Of a DNA stretch of 64,000 bases, positions 54,967 through 64,000 are shown piece by piece. The notes beneath the pieces were generated by a model. It was given only the letters and a program-made list of their open reading frames with translations, was not told where the DNA came from and did not search any database. Position 1 is the first letter of the stretch, and each line of letters starts with the position of its first letter. Both the position numbers and the translations under genes were made by a program. The DNA is from Paraflavitalea pollutisoli (GTDB lineage: Bacteria > Bacteroidota > Bacteroidia > Chitinophagales > Chitinophagaceae), in the NCBI RefSeq assembly GCF_029360705.1, contig NZ_JARKMX010000001.1, positions 186,001-250,000 on the forward strand, given 5' to 3'.

Positions 54967-57267
54967 CTACATACCGTACTGCGCCAGGAATTTGATACGC
55001 ATGATCTTCAACTGCTCCCAGGTATAGTTGCCATCACTCAATTCTTCAGCTGCCACCTGCAGCGACGAAGTCTCACAACCCTTGAAATATTCCAGTATCT
55101 CGTCCTGCTCATGGTCATCCAGCATTTCGTCGATGGCATAATCCAGGTTCAGTTTTGTACCACTCGCGGCAATGGTTTCCATCTCCTCCAGCATTTCATC
55201 CATTCGCCAGCTCTTGTTGCGGGCAATGGTCTCCAGCGGTATCTTCTTATCGGTTTGCTGAATGATATATACCTTATTACCACTTTTATTCACCACGCTC
55301 TTCATCACAAAATCATCCGGGCGCTCGATATTGTTATCGGCAACATACTTGGAAACCATTTCAATAAACGGTTTGCCATAGCGGATGGCTTTGCCCTTAC
55401 TCACGCCCGAGCATTTTTCCAGCTCCTGCAGGTTAGTAGGGTACAAGGTTGCCATATCCTGCAGCGAAGTTTCCAGGAAGATCACAAAAGGAGGCAATGC
55501 CTTCTTTTTAGCTTCTTTCTGCCGCAGCTCTTTCAGCATTTCAAACAGTTTCTCATCGGTAGCAGCCGTACCCGTCGGGTTTTCTGCACCTTCATCATCG
55601 TCGGCATTCGCCTCTTCGTATAAATTGTTGAGAACGATCTTGAAAGATTTGGGCTTCTTGGCAAAGGCTTCACCAGCCTTGGTGATCTTCAGCACACCAT
55701 AGTCTTCGATTTCCTTGCTCAGCAAACCGCCCAGCAATAGCTGGCGGATCAGGGTGCTCCAATAATGGTCAGGTTCGTTTTTACCAATACCGAATTCTGC
55801 AATACCCTCATGACGGAACATGCTGATATTCGGGGTAAGCCGCCCAATGATAATATTGACAATATAATCGGTCGCAAAACGCTCGTCCAGGGCTTTCACG
55901 GCTTTCAACACCTTCACGGCATTGTCTTTTGCCTCTACTTCTTCTTTCGGATGTAAACAGTTATCGCACTCTCCGCAATTCTTTTCGGTGTACTCCTCTC
56001 CAAAATAGCTCATCAACACCTTACGACGACATACGCCGCTTTCGGCATAAGCCACGGTTTCGTTGATCAGCTGTGCACCAACCTCGCGCTCACTAAGCGG
56101 TTTGTCACGCATCAGGTGCTCTAGTTTGGCCACATCCTTATGGGAATAATACAGAATACATTTTCCTTCCAGCCCGTCCCGGCCGGCACGGCCGGTTTCC
56201 TGGTAATAGTTTTCGATGCTCTTGGGAATATTGTAGTGGATCACAAACCGGATGTCCGGTTTGTCGATACCCATCCCAAAAGCGATCGTGGCTACGATCA
56301 CCTGCACCTCTTCTGTCAGAAAAAGATCCTGACGTTCGGCGCGCAGCTTGCTGTCGAGACCAGCATGGTAGGCGACTGCCTTGATACCATTGGCCACCAG
56401 CATATCTGCCAGCTCTTCCGTCGTTTTCCGGTTCAGCGTATAGATAATACCGCTTCTACCCTTCATCGAAACGATAAAACGCACAATGCTCTTGTTCGTT
56501 TGGTCTTTTTTGATCTTGGGAAGCACCTCGTAATTGAGGTTGGGGCGGTTGAAAGAAGAAATATAGATGGCTGGATCGCGCAGGTCGAGATTGTGGATGA
56601 TATCGCTCTGCACCTTGGGTGTGGCGGTGGCAGTCAGCGCGATCACAGGAATATCAGGGTTGATCTGCGTCATCATCTCGCGCAAACGGCGGTACTCAGG
56701 ACGAAAATCATGGCCCCACTCCGAAATACAATGCGCCTCATCAACAGCGAAAAAAGAGATCTTCAGTTCAGAAAAGAATTCCAGGTTCTCTTGTTTCGTC
56801 AATGTTTCAGGAGCAACATACAGCATCTTCGTACGTCCGCTGGTGAGGTCATCCTGCACTTCACGGATCTCTTTTTTGCTTAAGGTCGAGTTGAGAAAAT
56901 GCGCCACATCATCTTTGCTGCTGTAGCTGCGTACCAGGTCTACCTGGTTTTTCATCAGCGCGATCAGGGGGCTTACGATAATCGCAACACCTTCGCTGAT
57001 CATGGCTGGCAATTGATAACAGAGGCTCTTGCCACCGCCGGTAGGCTTGATGACAAATGTATCTTTACCGCTTAATAAATTTTTGATAATGGCTTCCTGG
57101 TTTCCCTTAAAGGCATTGAAGCCGAAGTGTTCCTGTAAGGCTTCTGTCAGGTAAGAACTAGAAATGGTTCCGGTGGACTTAGCAGTCCCGTTTTTTTTAA
57201 CAGCGCCGCTTTTCGTAGCTTTTTCAGCTTTCGTTGCCGTTTTCTTGGTTGTTGTTCCCATGCTCAT
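54967..57267 (-). CDS. recQ: ATP-dependent DNA helicase RecQ
   Basis: 3'-5' helicase in recombination and repair. The 766-aa protein begins with a Lys/Ala/Thr-rich tail of about 35 residues. The motor follows: KPTGGGKSLCYQLPA near residue 73 (Walker A), VDEAHCISEWGHDFRPEY near 176 and QETGRAGRDG near 354. Then come the zinc-binding CGECDNC near 435 and an HRDC-like region near 600 (LPPFVIFLETSLQDMATLYP). A further C-terminal helical domain of about 110 residues ends the protein, as in Bacteroidota RecQ. It is longer than the 610-aa E. coli protein mainly through this C-terminal part. Confidence 0.95.
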   Translation of the reverse strand: MSMGTTTKKTATKAEKATKSGAVKKNGTAKSTGTISSSYLTEALQEHFGFNAFKGNQEAIIKNLLSGKDTFVIKPTGGGKSLCYQLPAMISEGVAIIVSPLIALMKNQVDLVRSYSSKDDVAHFLNSTLSKKEIREVQDDLTSGRTKMLYVAPETLTKQENLEFFSELKISFFAVDEAHCISEWGHDFRPEYRRLREMMTQINPDIPVIALTATATPKVQSDIIHNLDLRDPAIYISSFNRPNLNYEVLPKIKKDQTNKSIVRFIVSMKGRSGIIYTLNRKTTEELADMLVANGIKAVAYHAGLDSKLRAERQDLFLTEEVQVIVATIAFGMGIDKPDIRFVIHYNIPKSIENYYQETGRAGRDGLEGKCILYYSHKDVAKLEHLMRDKPLSEREVGAQLINETVAYAESGVCRRKVLMSYFGEEYTEKNCGECDNCLHPKEEVEAKDNAVKVLKAVKALDERFATDYIVNIIIGRLTPNISMFRHEGIAEFGIGKNEPDHYWSTLIRQLLLGGLLSKEIEDYGVLKITKAGEAFAKKPKSFKIVLNNLYEEANADDDEGAENPTGTAATDEKLFEMLKELRQKEAKKKALPPFVIFLETSLQDMATLYPTNLQELEKCSGVSKGKAIRYGKPFIEMVSKYVADNNIERPDDFVMKSVVNKSGNKVYIIQQTDKKIPLETIARNKSWRMDEMLEEMETIAASGTKLNLDYAIDEMLDDHEQDEILEYFKGCETSSLQVAAEELSDGNYTWEQLKIMRIKFLAQYGM

Positions 57268-57730
57268 ATGATTTCCTTCACACTATAAGTGACGTAAATA
57301 TGCATAAGATGTAAGGTTTTAATGTTAATGGTGCCTTAAGGATATAGCAAATACACCCGCTTTGGACGGGGCAGTATAGTAGCGTCTCATGAATGGCCAG
57401 GTCGTCGGATCGGTAGTTAGCGTTGGTTAGATTCGTCCCAAAAAATCAACAGGGACCGGGTTGTTCTAAAGGGTGGCGAATTTAACTCATTTTGGCCGAT
57501 CGTCAATCAATAACGTACGCTTTAACAAATATGATATAATCGATAAGTCTTGTTTTTTTACGCCTATTCCCTTGTAAATCATATAAATTGCAGAAATTTA
57601 GTGCTGGTAACGAAGTAATACTTAACCCCCTGCCCTGAGTGAATACCCTTATACCGTCTGTAGCCGGTTAGCAGGCTGGTAACCGTTTTGCCGGCCAACA
57701 ATTTTCAAGTAGGTTTGTCATTTAATTATT
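57268..57730. other. 463-bp gene-free stretch between recQ and kdsD
   Basis: Divergent promoter region; no gene and no clear -7 elements found. Nothing else is recognised. Confidence 0.5.
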
Positions 57731-58711
57731 ATGTCTTCAGTGTCTACCCTTGATATTAAATCAGTTGCAACACGAACGATCGCTCGGGAAGCAGAGGCTG
57801 TAGCCTCCCTCAAGCCAATGATCAACGACGATTTTGAAAAGGCCGTACGGTCTATTTATGAATCCAAAGGACGGCTCGTGATCAGCGGCATTGGCAAAAG
57901 CGCCATCATCGCTCAAAAGATTGTTGCCACCCTCAACTCGACCGGTACACCCGCTATCTTCCTGCACGCGGCCGATGCCATCCACGGCGACCTGGGGATG
58001 ATCCAGCAGGAAGACGTCGTGTTGATCATCAGCAAAAGCGGCGAAAGCCCCGAAATAAAAGTACTCGTACCCCTGGTGCGCAACTTCGGCAATACACTCA
58101 TCGCCATGGTGGGTAATATAGAGGCCTACCTGGCACGCCAGGCAGATATCATACTCAACACCACCGTGTCGCAGGAAGCCTGCCCCAATAATCTCGCCCC
58201 CACTTCCAGCACAACCGCACAACTCGTCATGGGAGATGCTCTGGCTGTGGTACTTATGGAGATGAAAGGCTTCGGCACCGATGACTTTGCCCGCTTCCAT
58301 CCAGGCGGCACATTGGGTAAGAAGCTTTACCTGCATGTCTCCGATCTGTATGTAAACAATGAATGCCCCAAAGTATTGTCGACAGCCTCTCTCAAGCAAG
58401 TGATCGTAGAGATCTCAAAAAAAAGATTGGGTGCTACTGCTGTTGTAGATACGAACGATCATTTATTGGGCGTTATTACGGACGGCGACCTACGCCGTAT
58501 GCTGGAAAAAAGCATTACCCTCCAGTTGGATGAAGTAAAAGCAGCCGATATAATGACCAGGAATCCCAAAGCAATCAGTGCAGAGGCATTGGCGGTGGAA
58601 GCCCTCGACATGTTACGGCAATACGATATTACACAACTGGTGGTAACCGCAGGAGCCACTTATCTCGGATTTATTCACTTGCACGATCTCGTAAGAGAAG
58701 GCCTTATTTAG
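57731..58711 (+). CDS. kdsD: D-arabinose-5-phosphate isomerase (KdsD/KpsF type)
   Basis: Converts ribulose 5-phosphate to arabinose 5-phosphate, the first precursor of Kdo. The 326-aa protein has a SIS domain (GRLVISGIGKSAIIAQKIVATL near residue 47, LIISKSGESPEIKVLVPL near 97, FHPGGTLGKKL near 187) and two C-terminal CBS domains (GATAVVDTNDHLLGVITDGDLRRML near 234; ITQLVVTAGATYLGFIHLHDL near 299). The length is standard. The guanylyltransferase gene starts 11 bp later. Confidence 0.93.
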   Translation: MSSVSTLDIKSVATRTIAREAEAVASLKPMINDDFEKAVRSIYESKGRLVISGIGKSAIIAQKIVATLNSTGTPAIFLHAADAIHGDLGMIQQEDVVLIISKSGESPEIKVLVPLVRNFGNTLIAMVGNIEAYLARQADIILNTTVSQEACPNNLAPTSSTTAQLVMGDALAVVLMEMKGFGTDDFARFHPGGTLGKKLYLHVSDLYVNNECPKVLSTASLKQVIVEISKKRLGATAVVDTNDHLLGVITDGDLRRMLEKSITLQLDEVKAADIMTRNPKAISAEALAVEALDMLRQYDITQLVVTAGATYLGFIHLHDLVREGLI

Positions 58712-58722
58712 ACTTTGAAACT

Positions 58723-59832
58723 ATGACAAAAACACAACTACCTGCAGTAGGGAATAAGCACCATTATGTAGCCATCATGGCCGGAGGGATCGGTAGCCGT
58801 TTCTGGCCGATGAGCCGGACCAATTATCCCAAGCAGTTCCTCGATATCCTCAATACGGGTAAAACCCTTATCCAGTCTACCTACGAACGCTTTGCAGGTT
58901 TTATTCCAAAAGAGAATATATACGTTGTTACTTCCAACGAATACATCAATATCGTAAAACACCAACTGCCCGAACTGCCCCTGCAAAACATCCTGGGTGA
59001 ACCCTCCCGTAAGAATACGGCACCCTGTATCGCCTATATCTCCTTCAAATTGCAGCAGCTCGATCCGCTGGCTTCCCTCATTGTAGCGCCTTCCGATCAC
59101 CTGATCCTGGACCCCATTGGTTTTACCAAGGTCAGCCTCGAGGCCCTCAGTTTTGTCAATAAACACAATGCGATCATTACGCTGGGCATTAAGCCTACGT
59201 ATCCCAATACCGGTTATGGCTATATCCAGTACGAGCAACACGCCGTATCGGACAACGTGTACAAGGTGAAAACCTTTACCGAAAAGCCCAAGCTGGAAAT
59301 GGCAAAGACCTTTATCGCCAGTGGCGAGTTCCTCTGGAATGCCGGCATCTTCGTATGGCAGGTGAAGAATATCGTCGCTGCCTTCGAAAAGCATTTGCCG
59401 GAGATGTACGAGGTATTTGCTGCCGAAAAAGAGAAGTTCAACACCACCGAGGAAGTTACTGCCCTCAACAATATCTATCCACTTTGCACCAACATCTCCA
59501 TCGATGTGGGTATCATGGAAAAAGCAGATAACGTATACCTCATACCCTCCTCCTTCGGATGGAGCGATCTCGGAACCTGGAACAGCGCCTACGAAAACCT
59601 GGAAAAGGATTATCTCGGCAATGCTGTGGCAGGCGACCAGGTTATGGTATTCGATGCCCACAACAACATGGTACACGCACAGCGCGACCGTCTTGTACTG
59701 TTACAAGGCCTCGAAGATTTCATCGTCGTAGATACCAAAGATGTACTCCTCATCTGCAAAAAAGACAAAGAACAGGAAATTAAAGAGTACGTAGCAGAAG
59801 TGAAAAGGAACAAAGGCGACAAGTTCCTGTAA
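58723..59832 (+). CDS. manC: Mannose-1-phosphate guanylyltransferase
   Basis: Makes GDP-mannose from mannose 1-phosphate and GTP. The 369-aa protein has the nucleotidyltransferase signature IMAGGIGSRFWPMSRTNYPK near residue 18, GEPSRKNTAPCIAY near 88, and FTEKPKLEMAKTF near 185. It is the single-domain type, without the isomerase cupin domain fused in longer ManC proteins. In an operon with kdsD, so GDP-mannose and Kdo supply for surface glycans are linked. Confidence 0.92.
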   Translation: MTKTQLPAVGNKHHYVAIMAGGIGSRFWPMSRTNYPKQFLDILNTGKTLIQSTYERFAGFIPKENIYVVTSNEYINIVKHQLPELPLQNILGEPSRKNTAPCIAYISFKLQQLDPLASLIVAPSDHLILDPIGFTKVSLEALSFVNKHNAIITLGIKPTYPNTGYGYIQYEQHAVSDNVYKVKTFTEKPKLEMAKTFIASGEFLWNAGIFVWQVKNIVAAFEKHLPEMYEVFAAEKEKFNTTEEVTALNNIYPLCTNISIDVGIMEKADNVYLIPSSFGWSDLGTWNSAYENLEKDYLGNAVAGDQVMVFDAHNNMVHAQRDRLVLLQGLEDFIVVDTKDVLLICKKDKEQEIKEYVAEVKRNKGDKFL

Positions 59833-59940
59833 CCTGTATACAAGCTTCAAAGGCCGTCCGCACAGCCATGTGAAGAATTGGGAATGGTAACTTGCCAAAA
59901 GTTACTTACCTTTTTCCCGATATTTGCAACGTATTACTAT

Positions 59941-60678
59941 ATGCTGACGGCCATCAATAATATTCTCTTCCTCGATATTGAAACAGTTTCTCAGTATCCC
60001 TCCTTCAACGAAGTGCCGGATGACTGGAAACAGCTTTGGGAAACCAAGGCCAATATCATTATGCGCAATAAGGAGCTGGAGACCGCCGAATCGGTGTATA
60101 ACCGGGCAGCCATCTATGCCGAATTCGGTAAGATCGTATGCATCAGCGTCGGCATCATCAACGGCAATGGCGACAATAAAAAGATAGTCTTGAAGTCATT
60201 CTATGGCGAGGATGAAAAAGAGCTGCTGCAACAGTTCACCGACATGCTTCGCCGATGGGCCGTAGACCAGCAGAAATTCCTCTGCGCCCACAACGGCAAG
60301 GAATTCGATTTTCCTTACCTCTGCCGCCGCCTCATCATCAACGCGCTGCCCATTCCACCGGTATTGAACATCGCCGGCAAAAAGCCCTGGGAAATAGCGC
60401 ACCTCGACACCATGGAGCTCTGGAAGTTTGGCGACTTCAAAAACTTTACCTCACTCAATTTATTGGCCCATACACTCGGTATTCCCACCCCCAAAGATGA
60501 TATCGATGGAAGTATGGTAGGAGAGGTGTATTGGAAAGAGAAGAACCTCGCCCGCATCGCCAACTATTGCCAGAAAGATGTGGTCACCGTAGCACAGGTA
60601 TACCTCCGCTTCAATGGCGAAAGCCTCATCCTGCCCGAAAACATCGAGATCAAACAACCACCCGTTTCCGCACAATAA
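59941..60678 (+). CDS. PolB-type 3'-5' exonuclease (predicted)
   Basis: A 245-aa protein of the DnaQ-like fold related to the exonuclease domain of DNA polymerase B. Exo I is FLDIETV near residue 10, Exo II is CAHNGKEFDFPYLCRR near 115, and Exo III is YCQKDVVTVAQVYLRF near 213, with the acidic residues in place. No polymerase domain is attached. The ATG at 59941 is preferred because it directly precedes the first strand; the frame is open 21 codons upstream. It may degrade single-stranded nucleic acid; its role is unproven. Confidence 0.85.
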   Translation: MLTAINNILFLDIETVSQYPSFNEVPDDWKQLWETKANIIMRNKELETAESVYNRAAIYAEFGKIVCISVGIINGNGDNKKIVLKSFYGEDEKELLQQFTDMLRRWAVDQQKFLCAHNGKEFDFPYLCRRLIINALPIPPVLNIAGKKPWEIAHLDTMELWKFGDFKNFTSLNLLAHTLGIPTPKDDIDGSMVGEVYWKEKNLARIANYCQKDVVTVAQVYLRFNGESLILPENIEIKQPPVSAQ

Positions 60679-60688
60679 AACCTTGTAT

Positions 60689-61081
60689 ATGTCAACACGC
60701 ATCAATATATCCTCCGGCGCCAAATGGGAGGATATTGTAGGGTATAGCCGCGCCGTAAAGATCGGCAACACGGTAGAAGTAACCGGGACTGTCGCAGTAG
60801 ATGAAAACAGCCAATTGGTGGGCAAAGGAGATGCCTATGCCCAAACCCATTTTATTATTGGCAAGATAGAAAGGATACTGCAGCAGGCAGGAGCCTCCCT
60901 CGCGGACGTCGTGCGCACCCGTATGTTTGTAACAGACATCAGTCGCTGGGAAGAATACGGCAAAGCACACGGCGAATATTTCAGCACCATCAAGCCCTGT
61001 ACTTCCATGATCGAGATAAAAGGACTCATAGAGCCCGACTACCTCATCGAGATAGAAGCCACTGCTGTCATCAGCGAATAA
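60689..61081 (+). CDS. RidA family enamine/imine deaminase
   Basis: Hydrolyses reactive enamines made by PLP enzymes. The 130-aa protein has the family size. The substrate-binding Arg lies in VVRTRMFVTDI near residue 79, and the C-terminal part has a typical MIEIKGLIEPDYLIEIEATA ending near residue 107. The ATG at 60689 lies 10 bp after the exonuclease stop; a longer frame would overlap that gene. Next to a PLP-dependent aminotransferase, which makes biological sense. Confidence 0.9.
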   Translation: MSTRINISSGAKWEDIVGYSRAVKIGNTVEVTGTVAVDENSQLVGKGDAYAQTHFIIGKIERILQQAGASLADVVRTRMFVTDISRWEEYGKAHGEYFSTIKPCTSMIEIKGLIEPDYLIEIEATAVISE

Positions 61082-61134
61082 CACAGACATTTAATCATAT
61101 CACCAATCTGGTATTCATTTCAATCCAAGGTACC

Positions 61135-62277
61135 TTGCAGATCCAATCAAAGCTACCCAATGTGGGCACCACCATATTTACGGTTATGAGTGCCCTGGCA
61201 ACAGAACACAAAGCCGTCAACCTCGGTCAGGGGTTTCCCGATTATCCAATGCCCGAAGAACTGACCGCCCTCGTCGATAAAGCCATGCAGGACGGATACA
61301 ACCAGTATGCGCCCATGCCGGGATGGATGCCCCTGCGCGAATCGCTGGCAGCGAAGATCCAGTTGCTCTACAACACGGTCGTGAATCCCGATACAGAGAT
61401 TACCATTACCCCCGGCGGCACCTATGCGATTTATACAGCGCTGACCACCGTGCTGCAACCGGGTGATGAGGTCATCGTGTTTCAACCCGGTTACGACAGC
61501 TATATCCCCAATATCGAGGTCAATGGCGCCAAGGCGGTGCTGATCGACCTGCAGTTTCCCGATTACAGGATCGATTGGAACGAAGTCCGGGCCAGGATCA
61601 CACCGCGCACCCGGTTGATCATGATTAATACGCCCAACAACCCGACAGGTGCCGTATTACGGGAGGCAGACATGCAGCAATTGACGGCAATCGTCAAAGA
61701 CACCAACATCCTCATCCTGTCTGATGAGGTATACGAACACCTTATTTTCGACGATATCCCCCACCAGAGCATACTGCGCTATCCGGAACTGCTGCAACGC
61801 AGCTTCGTTTGCTTCTCCTTCGGTAAGGTCTATCATTGTACCGGCTGGAAGCTGGGCTATTGCATCGCTCCCGCCGCCTTTACGACAGAGTTAAGGAAAG
61901 TACATCAGTTCAATTGCTTCAGTTGCCATACCCCCTCACAGGTAGCATTGGCCACCTACCTCAAAGACAGCCACACCTACCTGCGGCTGGCTCCTGAAAT
62001 GCAGCAGAAACGGGATTATTTCGCTTCGCTGATGAAAGACACGCGCTTCACGCCCCTGTCCAGCTACGGCAGCTATTTTCAATGCTACCAGTACGACAGG
62101 ATCAGTAATGAAAGCGATAAGGATTTTGCCATCCGCATCACCAAGGAGTATGGGATCGCCACTATTCCCGTATCGGCCTTCTACCAATCCGGTAAAGACA
62201 ACCACGTCATCCGGTTTTGTTTTGCAAAAAAGGAGTCGACCCTCGAGCAGGCAGTAGAACGGTTGCGGAAGATTTGA
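61135..62277 (+). CDS. Methionine-type PLP-dependent aminotransferase
   Basis: A class I aminotransferase of the YbdL/kynurenine-aminotransferase-like group, probably acting on methionine or other large amino acids. The 380-aa protein has NLGQGFPDYPMP near residue 29, NTPNNPTGAVL near 163 and the PLP Lys in SFGKVYHCTGWKLGY near 227. No ATG precedes the conserved SKLPNVGTTIF start, so translation probably begins at TTG 61135. Follows ridA by 53 bp. A strong terminator lies 150 bp downstream. Confidence 0.87.
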   Translation: MQIQSKLPNVGTTIFTVMSALATEHKAVNLGQGFPDYPMPEELTALVDKAMQDGYNQYAPMPGWMPLRESLAAKIQLLYNTVVNPDTEITITPGGTYAIYTALTTVLQPGDEVIVFQPGYDSYIPNIEVNGAKAVLIDLQFPDYRIDWNEVRARITPRTRLIMINTPNNPTGAVLREADMQQLTAIVKDTNILILSDEVYEHLIFDDIPHQSILRYPELLQRSFVCFSFGKVYHCTGWKLGYCIAPAAFTTELRKVHQFNCFSCHTPSQVALATYLKDSHTYLRLAPEMQQKRDYFASLMKDTRFTPLSSYGSYFQCYQYDRISNESDKDFAIRITKEYGIATIPVSAFYQSGKDNHVIRFCFAKKESTLEQAVERLRKI

Positions 62278-62425
62278 TAGCGTGGAAATGCAGGCGTATA
62301 CCGGGAATAAGGCGCCTCGGGCTGAAGTCAACCCAAAGCCTTTTCCAACCGAACGATTACTGGATTCAATCGATCCTGGTCAAAATATCCCTGATCAAAT
62401 AAAGGCAGCAGATGCCCATAAACGA

Positions 62426-62456
62426 AAGCGCCCCCTGCCATCGGCAGGGGGCGCTT
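62426..62456. terminator. Bidirectional terminator after the aminotransferase gene
   Basis: 14-bp perfect stem (62426-62439, 62443-62456) around GCGCCCCCTGCC, 3-nt loop, between convergent genes. T-runs are weak. Confidence 0.75.
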
Positions 62457-62467
62457 GTATTCATTGA

Positions 62468-64000
62468 TTAAGCTGATATCTTTTGGGGAACGTCCAGCTC
62501 CACATAACGCCGCACGCGGCGTTTGAGGTATTTGTTGTAGATGATCTCACTCATCGGCTTGCCCGACACCTTACTTTCTACCCACGAGATCACATCCAGG
62601 TAAGCAAAAGCGCGTGTTTCGTAGCGGTCTTTTTCGAGGTGTTTGATCTTCTCCAGAAACTTCTCCAGCTCTGGTTTCAACTGGCGGGGCGATACACCGA
62701 AGGAGTGGCGGAGGAATTTGAACATCTCTTCTTCCACGACGGTCAGGTTACCCATCTTGGCCATAAAGCGGTATACCGATTTCGTCAAAGACTCCATCAG
62801 TTCAAAATTGCCCAGTTCATAATGCGCCATCAGGTGCAGCAGGCGGGCGTAGCATTGCAGGTCATTGCGGATCTCCGTACTGCCATGAATGATCTTCTGG
62901 AGGTAATCGATAGATCGGTTGAAATCGCCGCTGCCAAAATGCAAGGTGGCAAACTTATACGTGAACACCATGATACGGTGCCCATCTACATACAATTGAT
63001 AGGTTTCAAGGTCCTGCTCGATCTTGGGCAGTTCCAGCAAGCCCTCTTTGAACGTGCCCCGCATCAGGTTCAGGTTCAGCTTGGCGCCGTTGATATATAT
63101 AGAAGTATGCGTTCTGAAATTGTCGTGCATATTGGCAGTGGGCGTCTTCGCATATTCTTCGAACTTCTTGAGGGTGATCTCGAATTTCTCGAAGTTGCGG
63201 AGGTCAAAATGCGCATTGAGCAGGTTGTGCATGCCCTTGATGAAGTGACCCGTCTCTACGGTGATCATAAACGGATCGGCATCAAACAGGTCAATCCATT
63301 TCTGGCTATAGCGATAGTACATCAGAAAGTCCTGGCGTACGAAAGCGTACCAGCAATAACTTTGGTAGAGGTAAAGTTTTTCGTAAAACCCGGTGATCTC
63401 ATCATCGGGCGGAAGGTTCTTGTTAAAGAATTCACGGATATCCTTTTCATCGGCTTCGTCGCGCACGTGGCCGTTCTTGATATACCAACGGTACAATTTC
63501 AAAGCAAGATTCGACAGCCGTGTTACACGGTCGATGTGACCAGCGATCTCCAGCGACTCCTGCACCAGCTCATCGGTCTTCTCCTGCGAGCTTCGGGTGA
63601 TGTGCAACGTTTCGATCTTCTTCTCTAGCGAAATCACCTGCGCCAGGAAGTTGAACTTCTGGTTCTGACGGGCAATTTCCTTCACGCGCTCGAGGATCTT
63701 CAATGCCTGGATCTTCAAACCTTTTGTATACAGAATGCGTGCATAATCCAGCTGCTCTGTCAATTGAAGATCGGTATTGTCGGCCGTTTTCAATAGACGC
63801 AAACTCGCTAACAACTGTTTGTACAAGTGTGTCTTGAGGTTGTTGAGCTGCGGCTTTTGTATGGAGGGAAGTTTTTTGAGAAGGAGCTTTTCGTCGTACT
63901 CGTTCAGCTTATCGAGTGCGTCGAATAACTGTATGATTTTCAGGTCTTCATTACCCGAACTACGTTTTATATAGAGCTTGAAATGTCGCTTCTCCGATTT
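62468..64000 (-). CDS. Helical (TPR-like) protein of unknown function, 5' end outside the window
   Basis: The frame stays open without a stop from 62468 to the last base of the window, giving at least 510 residues, so the true start lies beyond 64000. The apparent start near 63826 is a TTG with good protein-like text before it (KRHFKLYIKRSSGNEDLKII near the edge). The protein is almost all helix, with TPR-like pairs (DYARILYTKGLKIQALKILE; HYELGNFELMESLTKSVYRF) and a basic C-terminal end (KRRVRRYVELDVP). No catalytic motif or membrane segment. Similar long helical proteins are frequent in Chitinophagaceae with no known role. Confidence 0.75.
   Translation of the reverse strand, partial: KSEKRHFKLYIKRSSGNEDLKIIQLFDALDKLNEYDEKLLLKKLPSIQKPQLNNLKTHLYKQLLASLRLLKTADNTDLQLTEQLDYARILYTKGLKIQALKILERVKEIARQNQKFNFLAQVISLEKKIETLHITRSSQEKTDELVQESLEIAGHIDRVTRLSNLALKLYRWYIKNGHVRDEADEKDIREFFNKNLPPDDEITGFYEKLYLYQSYCWYAFVRQDFLMYYRYSQKWIDLFDADPFMITVETGHFIKGMHNLLNAHFDLRNFEKFEITLKKFEEYAKTPTANMHDNFRTHTSIYINGAKLNLNLMRGTFKEGLLELPKIEQDLETYQLYVDGHRIMVFTYKFATLHFGSGDFNRSIDYLQKIIHGSTEIRNDLQCYARLLHLMAHYELGNFELMESLTKSVYRFMAKMGNLTVVEEEMFKFLRHSFGVSPRQLKPELEKFLEKIKHLEKDRYETRAFAYLDVISWVESKVSGKPMSEIIYNKYLKRRVRRYVELDVPQKISA

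Noticed and set aside
58738-59676. 312-codon minus-strand frame opposite manC
   Set aside because: The plus strand encodes a clear nucleotidyltransferase with all motifs.
62483-63628. Long plus-strand frame of 381 codons opposite the TPR-like gene
   Set aside because: The minus strand is open to the window end with sensible helical protein text; the plus-strand frame is its shadow.

Overview
This window looks like a chromosomal segment from a Bacteroidota bacterium, most likely of the Chitinophagaceae type. The evidence is a type IX secretion C-terminal sorting domain, Bacteroidota-only families (DUF2480, DUF5606, Nfu with its own N-terminal domain, GH3-like ligase), promoters of the TAnnTTTG type, and many small secreted or lipoproteins. 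About 50 genes are supported. No rRNA, CRISPR array, prophage or intact insertion sequence is visible.

Region 1 (1-5858) looks like a replication or segregation neighbourhood. A decayed TPR gene is followed by about 900 bp of non-coding DNA with two palindromes matching the ParB site parS and a tandem 11-bp repeat. After it come mnmG, msrC and nadA, then an 870-bp gene-free stretch rich in DnaA-box-like 9-mers. dnaN lies 15 kb further on. I infer, but cannot prove, that oriC is here.

Region 2 (5859-13388) is core physiology: the periplasmic foldase PpiD, a DUF2480 protein, cytochrome bd oxidase (cydAB), an exported TIM-barrel isomerase-like lipoprotein and the CorA magnesium channel.

Region 3 (13486-24613) has a lipopolysaccharide theme: a KdnB-type Kdo 8-dehydrogenase, an ROK sugar kinase, KdsB (CMP-Kdo synthetase), a degenerate serine-hydrolase homologue, a sterol-desaturase family hydroxylase, the sliding clamp, a family 2 glycosyltransferase and a GH3-like acyl-adenylase. 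The Kdo theme returns at 57731-59832 with arabinose-5-phosphate isomerase (KdsD) and mannose-1-phosphate guanylyltransferase.

Region 4 (24737-39377) holds a LysE exporter, a monofunctional transglycosylase, a GT39 transferase, a nicotinamide-riboside salvage operon (SRPBCC-pnuC-nadR kinase), an Nfu Fe-S scaffold, a metal cluster (MerC, SCO1 and a Fur/Zur regulator around a palindromic operator candidate), an M3 peptidase, DUF5606, small secreted proteins, an exported amidohydrolase and a DsbA-like protein.

Region 5 (39692-50229) is an accessory cell-surface region. It has a three-gene operon of fibre-like proteins (tail-fibre-like, YadA-head-like with an internal duplication, and a T9SS-sorted protein), a 110-bp element with terminal inverted repeats, a YtxH protein, a large Gly/Tyr/Arg/Asn-rich secreted protein and a surface lipoprotein.

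Region 6 (50328-64000) returns to housekeeping: an old yellow enzyme, aminopeptidase P, NamZ muramidase, tRNA-Phe, RecQ, KdsD-ManC, a PolB-type exonuclease, RidA, a methionine-type aminotransferase, and a TPR-like gene that runs off the window.
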